Assembly (NCBI GenBank): GCA_045654245.1
Contig: JAZOMX010000037.1
Span: forward strand, 1 to 19,358
From: UBA10677 sp045654245
GTDB lineage: Bacteria; Bacillota; Clostridia; Christensenellales; Pumilibacteraceae
Length of the DNA: 19,358 nt
Direction: 5' to 3'
Shown here: positions 1 to 7,055 of the stretch, piece after piece
Numbering within the stretch: position 1 is the first letter of the stretch
Layout of the letters: every line of letters begins with the position of its first letter
Made by a program: the position numbers and the translations under genes
The notes under the pieces: generated by a model
What the model was told of the DNA's origin: nothing
What the model saw: the letters and a program-made list of their open reading frames with translations, nothing else
Databases searched by the model: none

Positions 1-102
1 TGGGAATACCGTCAGCGTGGCGTAGGCTCGCAAAACCACGGCTTTGCTAGTCTTGCTTGTCTAGCGGTTGTTAAAGCCGAAGAATTGCTTTCAAAAAACT
101 AA
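1..102 (+). CDS. C-terminal end of an unidentified protein (partial)
   Basis: Frame 1 is open from the window edge and encodes 33 residues before TAA at 100-102. The visible tail contains GVGSQNHGFASLACLAVV, then a charged end finishing in LLSKN. It is followed 11 bases later by a strong terminator hairpin, which is what one expects after a real gene end. I cannot name the family. The G-S-Q-N-H-G stretch is distinctive and vaguely recalls the ends of alpha/alpha-barrel glycosidases, but that is a guess. It converges on alaS. Confidence 0.6.
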   Translation, partial: WEYRQRGVGSQNHGFASLACLAVVKAEELLSKN

Positions 103-113
103 TATTTTCCCAC

Positions 114-147
114 AAAAAAAACCTCACTTTGCAAAGTGAGGTTTTTT
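114..147. terminator. Bidirectional intrinsic terminator between the partial gene and alaS
   Basis: A perfect palindromic stem, CCTCACTTTGCAAAGTGAGG (122-141), is flanked by an A-run on the left and a T-run on the right. It therefore has a U-tract in either direction. It can end both the plus-strand partial gene (stop at 102) and the minus-strand alaS unit (stop at 160). Confidence 0.9.
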
Positions 148-159
148 CTTTATGTTATA

Positions 160-1950
160 TTATTCCAAAACTGCTTTAATTCTTCTAACGCCTGCAGACG
201 AAGATTGCTCTTTTACTATTCTAAACTTACCAAGTTCTCCCGTTCTCTTTGCGTGAGGTCCTCCGCAAATTTCCTTGGAGAATTTGCCCATAGTGTAAAC
301 TTTAACTTTCTCGCCGTACTTTGCGGTAAATAGTCCTACCGCTCCTTGCGCTTTTGCCTCGTCAACGCTCATTTCCTCGCAAACGATTTCTACGTCCGCT
401 TCGATTGCCTCGTTAACCTTCTTTTCTACCGCCTCGATTTCCTCTTTGGTCATAGGACGGGGGAAAGTAAAGTCGAAACGAAGTCTTTCTTCGGTGATGT
501 TACTTCCCTTTTGGTTAGCGTTCTCGTCGTTAAGAACTTCCTTTAACGCTCTATGCATAAGGTGAGTTGCGGTATGAAGTCTCGTCGTAGCCTCGCTATT
601 GTCGGCAAGTCCGCCCTTAAACTTTTGCTCCGCTCCCTCGTGGCTCTTCTTCTGGTGCTCTTCGAACGCTTGATTAAACTTGTCGATATCGACTTTTAGT
701 CCACGCTCTTTAGCAAGTTCTACCGTCATTTCAATCGGGAAACCGTAAGTATCGTATAGTTTGAAACTTGCTTTGCCCGAAATCGTATCGCCAACTAGGT
801 AGTGGCAAAGTTTTTCAAACTCTTTCATACCGTTAGAGAGCGTCTTTTCAAATCTCTCTTCTTCGGTGTTAATTTCGTTTATAATTCTATCGTGGTTAGT
901 ATCAAGTTCGGGATAAACTTCCTTGTACTCGCCTATTACCGCCTCGGCAACTACCGAAAGTTTGCCAGTCGGAATATTAAGCGATTTAGCAAATCTAACT
1001 GCACGACGAAGTAGTCTTCTTAAAATATAGCCTTGGTCAACGTTGGAGGGCGAAACGCCTTTCTCGTCGCCTATCATAAATACGGAAGTTCTAACGTGGT
1101 CGGCAACTATTCTAATAGCCTTGGTTGCTTCGTCGCTCTCGCCGTACTTTTTGTCGCCTAAACTCTCGATTGCCGAAATTATGGGAGCAAACACGTCCGT
1201 CTCGTACACCGACTTCTTGCCTTGGAGTATGCAAAGCGTTCTCTCTAGTCCCATACCCGTATCGACGTTTTTCTGCTTAAGGGGTTCATACTTGCCCTCT
1301 GCGGTCTTGTTAAACTCCATAAATACGTCGTTCCAAATCTCGAGGTATTTTCCGCAGTCACAAGCGGGCGAACACTCGTCACAACACTTAGGTTGACCAT
1401 TGTCGATAAACATTTCGGTATCAGGTCCGCAAGGTCCGGTAATGCCGGCAGGTCCCCACCAGTTGTTCTCTTTAGGGAGGAAGAAAATTCTATCCTTTGC
1501 AATACCGCATTTTTCCCAAAGCGACGCGCCTTTCTCGTCACGAGGACAGTCCTCGTCTCCTGCAAAAACGGAAACGGCAAGACGGCTAGGGTCGATACCT
1601 AGATACTCGGGCGAGGTCAAAAACTCGTACGACCAAGGTATCATTTCGTCCTTAAAGTAGTCGCCAAGCGACCAGTTTCCAAGCATTTCGACGAAAGTAC
1701 AATGACTATTGTCGCCAACTTCGTCGATATCGCCCGTTCTAACGCACTTTTGCACGTCGGCAAGACGAACGCCTGCCGGGTGTTTTTCGCCGAGAAGGTA
1801 CGGAACGAGGGGGTGCATACCAGCCGTCGTAAAAAGTACCGTCGGGTCGTTTTCGGGAATTAGAGACGCAGACGAAATTATTGCGTGTCCACGCTTAGAG
1901 AAAAAGTCAAACCACATTTTTCTCAAACTTTTTGCCGTTATATCTTTCAT
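160..1950 (-). CDS. alaS: Alanyl-tRNA synthetase, short form without C-Ala domain
   Basis: Attaches alanine to tRNA-Ala in the cytoplasm. The 596-residue protein starts with the class II catalytic core (about 1-240, including FTTAGMHPLVPYLLG and the motif 3 sequence GMGLER near residue 232). The tRNA-recognition region follows, then a complete editing (SAD) domain with HTATH near 459-463 and CGGPH near 561, the four zinc-ligand positions used to clear mischarged Ser/Gly. The usual bacterial enzyme is about 870-880 residues. This one stops right after the editing domain, so the C-Ala domain that contacts the tRNA elbow is absent. The stop is followed directly by a terminator, so the short length is not a frameshift. 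ATG is preceded by AAGGAG. It lies 15 bp after the HAD gene and is last in its unit. Confidence 0.95.
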   Translation of the reverse strand: MKDITAKSLRKMWFDFFSKRGHAIISSASLIPENDPTVLFTTAGMHPLVPYLLGEKHPAGVRLADVQKCVRTGDIDEVGDNSHCTFVEMLGNWSLGDYFKDEMIPWSYEFLTSPEYLGIDPSRLAVSVFAGDEDCPRDEKGASLWEKCGIAKDRIFFLPKENNWWGPAGITGPCGPDTEMFIDNGQPKCCDECSPACDCGKYLEIWNDVFMEFNKTAEGKYEPLKQKNVDTGMGLERTLCILQGKKSVYETDVFAPIISAIESLGDKKYGESDEATKAIRIVADHVRTSVFMIGDEKGVSPSNVDQGYILRRLLRRAVRFAKSLNIPTGKLSVVAEAVIGEYKEVYPELDTNHDRIINEINTEEERFEKTLSNGMKEFEKLCHYLVGDTISGKASFKLYDTYGFPIEMTVELAKERGLKVDIDKFNQAFEEHQKKSHEGAEQKFKGGLADNSEATTRLHTATHLMHRALKEVLNDENANQKGSNITEERLRFDFTFPRPMTKEEIEAVEKKVNEAIEADVEIVCEEMSVDEAKAQGAVGLFTAKYGEKVKVYTMGKFSKEICGGPHAKRTGELGKFRIVKEQSSSAGVRRIKAVLE

Positions 1951-1965
1951 AAGGTTTCTCCTTTT

Positions 1966-2598
1966 TTATTCTAGTATGAATTTCTTGATTTCTCGTACGG
2001 TGTGGGCTACGAACTCGGGATTTGCAGAGAATAAATCGTCTTTATTTCCAAATCCGTAAGTTACGGCTATTGCTGGCAGTCCGATTTTGTGCGCGCCTTC
2101 AACGTCGAAGATTGCGTCGCCAACGATTACGCTATTCTCGGTAACGCGCGCCCTTTTGAATAAGTATTCTTTATCGTTCGTCTTGACCGAGGGGTCAGGT
2201 CCTACCACTTTTTCAAAGTATTCGGTTAGTCCTCCGCCTTCTACCGCGCGTTCTAATTGTATTTGGGGCTTGCCACTCGCAACGGAAAGTTTAACTCCCG
2301 CCTCTTTTAGTTCGGATAAAAGTTCTTTTATCCCCTCGTAAACGGTTAGTTTATACACGTTCGTTGGAATATAAACTTCTCGGTATAAAGCGATTGCCTT
2401 TACTGCAGTTTCTTCGTCGAGGTTTGTTATTCGCATAAACGAATCGTAAAGCGCAGGGCCTATAAAGCCGATTAGCACGTCTCTACTAGGAATAGGCTTT
2501 CCGAGTTTTTCTAACGCGTATTCAACTGACGAAAGCACGCCCTCGCTAGTGTCTGCAAGCGTTCCGTCAAAATCAAAGATTACCCCGTCGTATCTCAT
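1966..2598 (-). CDS. HAD-family hydrolase, phosphoglycolate phosphatase-like
   Basis: A 210-residue HAD phosphatase. Motif I is FDFDGTLADT near the N-terminus, with the nucleophile and acid/base aspartates. Motif II is the Ser of SVASGK about mid-protein, followed by the motif III lysine region, and motif IV is VGDAIFDVEGA. An alpha-helical cap sits between motifs I and II, as in the Gph/PpaX subgroup that dephosphorylates phosphoglycolate or pyrophosphate-type small substrates. The actual substrate cannot be read from sequence. Its ATG overlaps the glnS stop (2595-2598), implying translational coupling. alaS follows 15 bp downstream. The length is normal for the family and nothing is broken. 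Confidence 0.85.
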   Translation of the reverse strand: MRYDGVIFDFDGTLADTSEGVLSSVEYALEKLGKPIPSRDVLIGFIGPALYDSFMRITNLDEETAVKAIALYREVYIPTNVYKLTVYEGIKELLSELKEAGVKLSVASGKPQIQLERAVEGGGLTEYFEKVVGPDPSVKTNDKEYLFKRARVTENSVIVGDAIFDVEGAHKIGLPAIAVTYGFGNKDDLFSANPEFVAHTVREIKKFILE

Positions 2599-4214
2599 TT
2601 TTTGTATCCGTCCTTAAGCGAAACGATACGATTAAACACGACTCCACTTTCCTTGCTATCACGGGTAAAATAGCCTTGGCGCATAAACTGATACGATTTT
2701 AACGGTGCGCTGTCAGCGAGCATTTTTTCGCCCTTAGACGATAGCGTTATTTTGGAATTCGGATTAAGTCTTTCCGAAAAATCTTCGTGAACGCCGTCGT
2801 AAGGAAGGAGCAAACTGTCGTAAAGGTTTACCGTCATATCAACGGCGTTTTTAGCGTCAACCCAGTGGATTACGCCCTTAACCTTAATTCCGCTATTGTC
2901 CTCGCCCGATTTCGTTCCCTCGATAATCTCGGCGTAAACTCTCTTAACCTCGCCGTTTTCCTCGTCAACGCTCGTGCACTTAATAATATAAGCGCTCTTA
3001 AGTCTTACCGTTCCGCCAAGCGTTAATCTCTTATACTTGGGAGGAGGAACGAGCGCAAAATCGCCCTTTTCTATATATAGAGTGTTCGAGAAAGTTACTT
3101 TTCTCGTTCCGCCGTTCTCGTCGGACGGGTTATTCTCCACTACTAATTCTTCGCTATAATCGTCCGCTCTGTTGGTAATAACGAGTTCTAACGGCTCAAG
3201 CACCGCCATCGCTCTATCGGCAGTAAGGTTTAATTCGTCACGAATACAACTTTCTAGTTGCGCATACTCTACTTCGCTATTCGCTTTCGCTACGCCTATT
3301 CTCCCGCAAAATTCACGGAGCGACGAGGGCGTATAGCCTCTTCTTCTCATACCTGCAATAGTGGGCATACGGGGGTCGTCCCAACCCTCTACGAAACCTT
3401 CGTCAACGAGTTTTTTGAGGTATCTTTTACTCATTATCGTGCGTTCGAGGTTAAGACGAGCGAACTCGTACTGGTGAGGGGGATTTTCAAACTCGCCCTC
3501 GACCAAAACCCAGTCGTATAGCGGACGGTGGTCCTCGAACTCAAGCGTACAAATCGAGTGAGTAATTCCCTCTACCGCATCCTCAATGGGGTGCGCGAAG
3601 TCGTACATAGGATAAATATTCCACTTATCGCCTTGACGGTGGTGCGTCGCTTTAAGTACGCGATAAATAATCGGGTCACGCATATTGATATTAGGCGACG
3701 CCATGTCTATTTTTGCACGAAGTACGAGAGCGCCGTCGGCAATCTTACCGTTCTTCATATCCTCGAAAAGCGCTAAACTTTCCTCAATCGGACGGTTTCT
3801 ATGCTTGCTCGGAGTTCCAGGTTCAGTTAGCGTACCTCTCATTTCACGCATTTGCTCGGGAGTAATATCGTCGATATACGCCTTACCTTTCTTTATTAGT
3901 TTAACCGCAGTTTCGTACATAACTTGGAAATAGTCGGACGCGTAATAAACTTCGCCCTCCCAACCGAGCCACTTTACGTCGTTTATTATCGACTGAACGA
4001 ACTCGTCGTCCTCTTTTACGGGGTTGGTATCGTCGAAACGGAGATTACACTTTCCGTTATACTTTACCGCCGTGCCGTAATAGTTAAGACAAATTGACTT
4101 TGCGTGTCCGATATGGAGGTATCCGTTCGGCTCGGGCGGAAAACGAGTTATAATCTCGGTATGTTTTCCGCTCTCTAAATCTTTTTCGATTATTTCTTCA
4201 ATAAAATTAGCCAT
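2595..4214 (-). CDS. glnS: Glutaminyl-tRNA synthetase
   Basis: Charges tRNA-Gln directly with glutamine. The 539 residues match the E. coli-type enzyme in length. The class I signature HIGH is at 34-37 within FPPEPNGYLHIGHAKS, and the KMSKS-like loop is IMSKR near 259-263. The C-terminal half forms the paired beta-barrel anticodon-binding region. FPPEPNGYLH together with the family signature LEFEDHRPLYDW favours GlnRS over GluRS. Many Bacillota lack GlnRS and use amidation of Glu-tRNA-Gln instead, but it is known in Clostridia. It follows fhs after 19 bp and overlaps the HAD gene by 4 bp. Confidence 0.95.
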   Translation of the reverse strand: MANFIEEIIEKDLESGKHTEIITRFPPEPNGYLHIGHAKSICLNYYGTAVKYNGKCNLRFDDTNPVKEDDEFVQSIINDVKWLGWEGEVYYASDYFQVMYETAVKLIKKGKAYIDDITPEQMREMRGTLTEPGTPSKHRNRPIEESLALFEDMKNGKIADGALVLRAKIDMASPNINMRDPIIYRVLKATHHRQGDKWNIYPMYDFAHPIEDAVEGITHSICTLEFEDHRPLYDWVLVEGEFENPPHQYEFARLNLERTIMSKRYLKKLVDEGFVEGWDDPRMPTIAGMRRRGYTPSSLREFCGRIGVAKANSEVEYAQLESCIRDELNLTADRAMAVLEPLELVITNRADDYSEELVVENNPSDENGGTRKVTFSNTLYIEKGDFALVPPPKYKRLTLGGTVRLKSAYIIKCTSVDEENGEVKRVYAEIIEGTKSGEDNSGIKVKGVIHWVDAKNAVDMTVNLYDSLLLPYDGVHEDFSERLNPNSKITLSSKGEKMLADSAPLKSYQFMRQGYFTRDSKESGVVFNRIVSLKDGYKK

Positions 4215-4233
4215 AAATTTCCTTATTTTTCGT

Positions 4234-5856
4234 TTAGAACAATCCTTTTACTACGCCGTCGTTAATCGACATACGCTCTGCGTTGGGGCTCTTAGATAGA
4301 CCGGGCATTAGCATAATATTGCCTGCAACCGCTACTAAAAATCCTGCGCCCGCTTTATACATTACTTCTCTTACCGTAATCTTAAATCCGCTGGGACGAC
4401 CGATTAGTTTGGGGTCGTCGGAAAGCGAATATTGAGTTTTTGCGATACAAACGGGAATATTTTGAGGATATTTTGCGATATCGGAAAGCGCTTTCTCGGT
4501 AAAGATTACGCCGTCAGCACCGTAAATTTTCTTCGCAATCTTTTCAATCTTCTCTTCCGTGCTATCGGTAAGGTCGTAAGAAAATTCCATTTTCGGTTTA
4601 TCGCCGGCAGTGAGCTGTGCAACTGCGTCGGCTAGAGCCGTTGCTCCCGCTCCGCCTTTAGCAAAGCACTCGCAACATACCGCCTTTACGCCGTACGCCG
4701 ATAGTTCTTTTTGAAGTAGTTCGATTTCCTCGTCGGTATCCGTTAAGAAACGGTTAATAGCAACTACGCAGGGGAGTTTGTAAACGCCAGTAACGTTTTC
4801 AACGTGCTTTTTAAGGTTTCCAAGTCCGTCAAGTAACGCCTTGTCGTCACGCTCGGAAAGATTTTCGGTTTTTCCACCGCTACACTTAAGCGCGCGAAGA
4901 GTTGCAACTACTACTACGGCGTCGGGAGTTAGTCCTGCCATACGGCACTTGATATCCAAGAATTTCTCCGCGCCAAGGTCTGCGCCGAAGCCTGCCTCGG
5001 TTACGGCGTAGTCAGCGTAAGAAATCGCCGTTTCGGTTGCTTGAATCGAGTTACAACCGTGAGCGATATTAGCAAACGGTCCACCGTGTACGAACGCAGG
5101 TACACCCTCGAGCGTTTGAACGAGGTTGGGCTTGATTGCGTCTTTAAGCAAAATAGTCATAGCCTCTTCCGCTTTAAGGTCTCTAGCCGTTACTTGTTTT
5201 CCGTCCTCGTCAAGACCTACTACGATATTTCCAAGGCGGAACTTTAAGTCGTCGATATCTTTAGCGAGGCAGAAACAAGCCATAACTTCGCTCGCTGCGG
5301 TAATATCCGTTCTGTCGTCACGCTCGCAATTAAAAGTCATACCAGTCTTTACGAAACGGAGCGCTCTATCGTTTACGTCTTGGCAACGGTGCCAAGTTAC
5401 TTCCTTAATTCTTAGTTCGTTGCCCCAGTAAATATGGTTGTCCACCATAGCGGAGAGAAGGTTATTAGCCGAAGTGATTGCGTGGAGGTCGCCCGTAAAG
5501 TGGAGGTTAATATCCTCCATCGGTGCGATTTGAGCGTAACCACCGCCCGCTGCGCCACCCTTAATTCCAAAAACGGGGCCAAGCGACGGCTCGCGGAGAG
5601 CCAAACAAACGCTTCTACCAGTCTTTTTAAGACCGTCGGCAAGACCTATCGAAATAGTCGTCTTTCCTTCGCCTGCAGGCGTGGGGTTGATTGCGGTAAC
5701 GAGAATAAGTTTACCTTTCTTGTTTCCTCTTTCCGTTACTTTCGCTTTGTATTTTCCGTAACACTCGAGTTTGTCGGCGTCAATACCCAAACTTTGAGCG
5801 ATTTCGGTAATCGGTTTTAAGGTTGCCTCGTTTGCGATTTCAATATCAGTTTTCAT
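4234..5856 (-). CDS. fhs: Formate-tetrahydrofolate ligase
   Basis: ATP-dependent formylation of tetrahydrofolate to 10-formyl-THF, feeding purine synthesis and one-carbon or acetogenic metabolism. The P-loop TPAGEGKTT is at residues 59-67, and the conserved LREPSLGPVFGIKGGAAGGG region follows. I choose the ATG at 5854-5856 (540 residues, near the usual ~556), because AAAGGAGAG sits 5 bases upstream and the protein then starts MKTDIEIA like its family. The longer reading to 5889 would overlap the previous gene by 44 bp. The start overlaps the end of the small upstream gene by 11 bp, so the two are likely coupled. Confidence 0.95.
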   Translation of the reverse strand: MKTDIEIANEATLKPITEIAQSLGIDADKLECYGKYKAKVTERGNKKGKLILVTAINPTPAGEGKTTISIGLADGLKKTGRSVCLALREPSLGPVFGIKGGAAGGGYAQIAPMEDINLHFTGDLHAITSANNLLSAMVDNHIYWGNELRIKEVTWHRCQDVNDRALRFVKTGMTFNCERDDRTDITAASEVMACFCLAKDIDDLKFRLGNIVVGLDEDGKQVTARDLKAEEAMTILLKDAIKPNLVQTLEGVPAFVHGGPFANIAHGCNSIQATETAISYADYAVTEAGFGADLGAEKFLDIKCRMAGLTPDAVVVVATLRALKCSGGKTENLSERDDKALLDGLGNLKKHVENVTGVYKLPCVVAINRFLTDTDEEIELLQKELSAYGVKAVCCECFAKGGAGATALADAVAQLTAGDKPKMEFSYDLTDSTEEKIEKIAKKIYGADGVIFTEKALSDIAKYPQNIPVCIAKTQYSLSDDPKLIGRPSGFKITVREVMYKAGAGFLVAVAGNIMLMPGLSKSPNAERMSINDGVVKGLF

Positions 5857-6181
5857 TTGTCTCTCCTTTATTACAATGACAAGTGTCAAAATTTATTTTC
5901 AATGAGGATGCAAGCATTTTTCCCTCGTATTCGGTAAACCCGATAATTTTTAGTCTAGCGTCCGTAAACGCAGTCTCGACTAGTGGATATCTTCCACGCA
6001 AGATATATACGATTGAGCGTAGCGTAAAGTCACCGTACTTAATGTCGGTCATCTTGTCGGCGTACTCTACTTTTACTATCGTATTTCCCGCTACGGTGAC
6101 CGTTCCGATTTCCTTTCCGTCGTCGCAAAGCGAATAAATCTCTTCGCCGCCCATCTCGCTAGTTTTACTAAATTTAAGCAT
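5846..6181 (-). CDS. Small hypothetical protein upstream of fhs
   Basis: A 111-residue soluble protein starting MLKFSKTSEMG. It is rich in beta-type stretches (KEIGTVTVAGNTIVKVEYA) followed by LRSIVYILRGRYPL and a final KIIGFTEYEGKMLASS. It has no signal peptide or membrane segment. I chose the ATG at 6181 rather than a TTG at 6199, because a purine-rich GAGAAAAGAG tract precedes it. It is the first gene after a strong promoter (6221-6249), and its end overlaps the fhs start. I do not recognise the family with confidence. The tail pattern suggests a conserved Clostridia protein, possibly with an acetyltransferase-like fold. Confidence 0.75.
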   Translation of the reverse strand: MLKFSKTSEMGGEEIYSLCDDGKEIGTVTVAGNTIVKVEYADKMTDIKYGDFTLRSIVYILRGRYPLVETAFTDARLKIIGFTEYEGKMLASSLKINFDTCHCNKGETNEN

Positions 6182-6220
6182 TTTTCTCTTTTCTCGCAAA
6201 ATATAGATAATTTATATACT

Positions 6221-6249
6221 ATTGTATTATGACTTGCTCGATTTGTCAA
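6221..6249 (-). promoter_or_regulatory. SigA-type promoter for the fhs-glnS-alaS unit
   Basis: On the minus strand TTGACA (6244-6249) is followed after exactly 17 bases by TACAAT (6221-6226). It lies in the only gap in the tandem gene run, between the PIN-like gene stop (6255) and the small hypothetical gene (start 6181). Predicted transcription start is near 6214. Confidence 0.8.
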
Positions 6250-6254
6250 GCACA

Positions 6255-7055
6255 TTACAATTCCGAAAGCGACAAAACTTTTACCTCTTCGTCCGTTTTT
6301 ATTTCCGACGCCGAAAAAACGATAATTTTTAGCGATTTCGTCTTGGCTACGCTAACGATTATGTCTTCTTCGGCTCGCTCGTCCCCCTCGCCTATCACTT
6401 TGACCGTTCCATATTCGGTAAGACGAAGATAATTATCAAGCGCTTTTTTCGCACTCTCGTCTTCTTCGGCGAGCGTAATTAATCTTCGCAAAGTTTTTGC
6501 CACGATAAAAATTTTACCGTTAAGTAATTGCGTAAGATAAACCACCTTTTCACTAAAAAACGAGCCATACGAAAGGATATAGCCGTTATAGTCGATTACT
6601 TCTTGCTCGTCGATATGCGTTTCTACGAGCCATTTTTCGCATACGAAATACCCTAAGTACGCTCCAAGCGCCGATACGCATAGCGAAATTATAATACGCG
6701 CCGACAGTACGAGCGAGAATATTTTCATAAAGGCGTTGAAGAGTACGCCTAGCATTACGCCTATCGTTACGCCCAAAATTACGCTTGCAATTTTATACGG
6801 TGGAGTCGTTGACAATCTCTTTTTTAGCGATACGGCAATTTTTTCAAGCAAAACGGCAATATGACGGGAAAGCGAAAGAAAAATCACGCAGATTATTACG
6901 CCGTTTACCGCCTTTACGCCAAGCAAAATCCCTTCGCTAATCTTTACTCCGATTATTTTTACGAGCAGTCCAGCCAAAAACCAGCCGAGGATTACGCCCC
7001 AAACTATGGAAACTAGCCTCACCGCAGTTAATATCTTTTTATTCGGTTCGTTCAT
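6255..7055 (-). CDS. Membrane protein with degenerate PIN-like domain (YacL-related)
   Basis: A 266-residue protein with four hydrophobic segments in its first ~145 residues, then a cytoplasmic domain. The order resembles Bacillus YacL (four helices, PIN domain, TRAM domain). Here the protein ends after the PIN-like part, so no TRAM domain is present. Against the YacL PIN core from memory, the first acidic residue survives (VIDYNGYIL). The helix position that should read LEEL reads LRRL, and the last acidic motif (TND) reads FSAS. Nuclease activity is therefore doubtful, and a binding or scaffold role is inference. ATG overlaps the recD2 stop by 4 bp and has GGGGAGG upstream. Confidence 0.65.
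   Translation of the reverse strand: MNEPNKKILTAVRLVSIVWGVILGWFLAGLLVKIIGVKISEGILLGVKAVNGVIICVIFLSLSRHIAVLLEKIAVSLKKRLSTTPPYKIASVILGVTIGVMLGVLFNAFMKIFSLVLSARIIISLCVSALGAYLGYFVCEKWLVETHIDEQEVIDYNGYILSYGSFFSEKVVYLTQLLNGKIFIVAKTLRRLITLAEEDESAKKALDNYLRLTEYGTVKVIGEGDERAEEDIIVSVAKTKSLKIIVFSASEIKTDEEVKVLSLSEL

Noticed and set aside
160..200. alaS truncated by a frameshift
   Set aside because: A terminator follows the stop at once and no C-Ala-like coding remnant exists beyond it.
5857..5889. Longer fhs start
   Set aside because: The extra residues do not match the family N-terminus, and a good AAAGGAG precedes the ATG at 5856.
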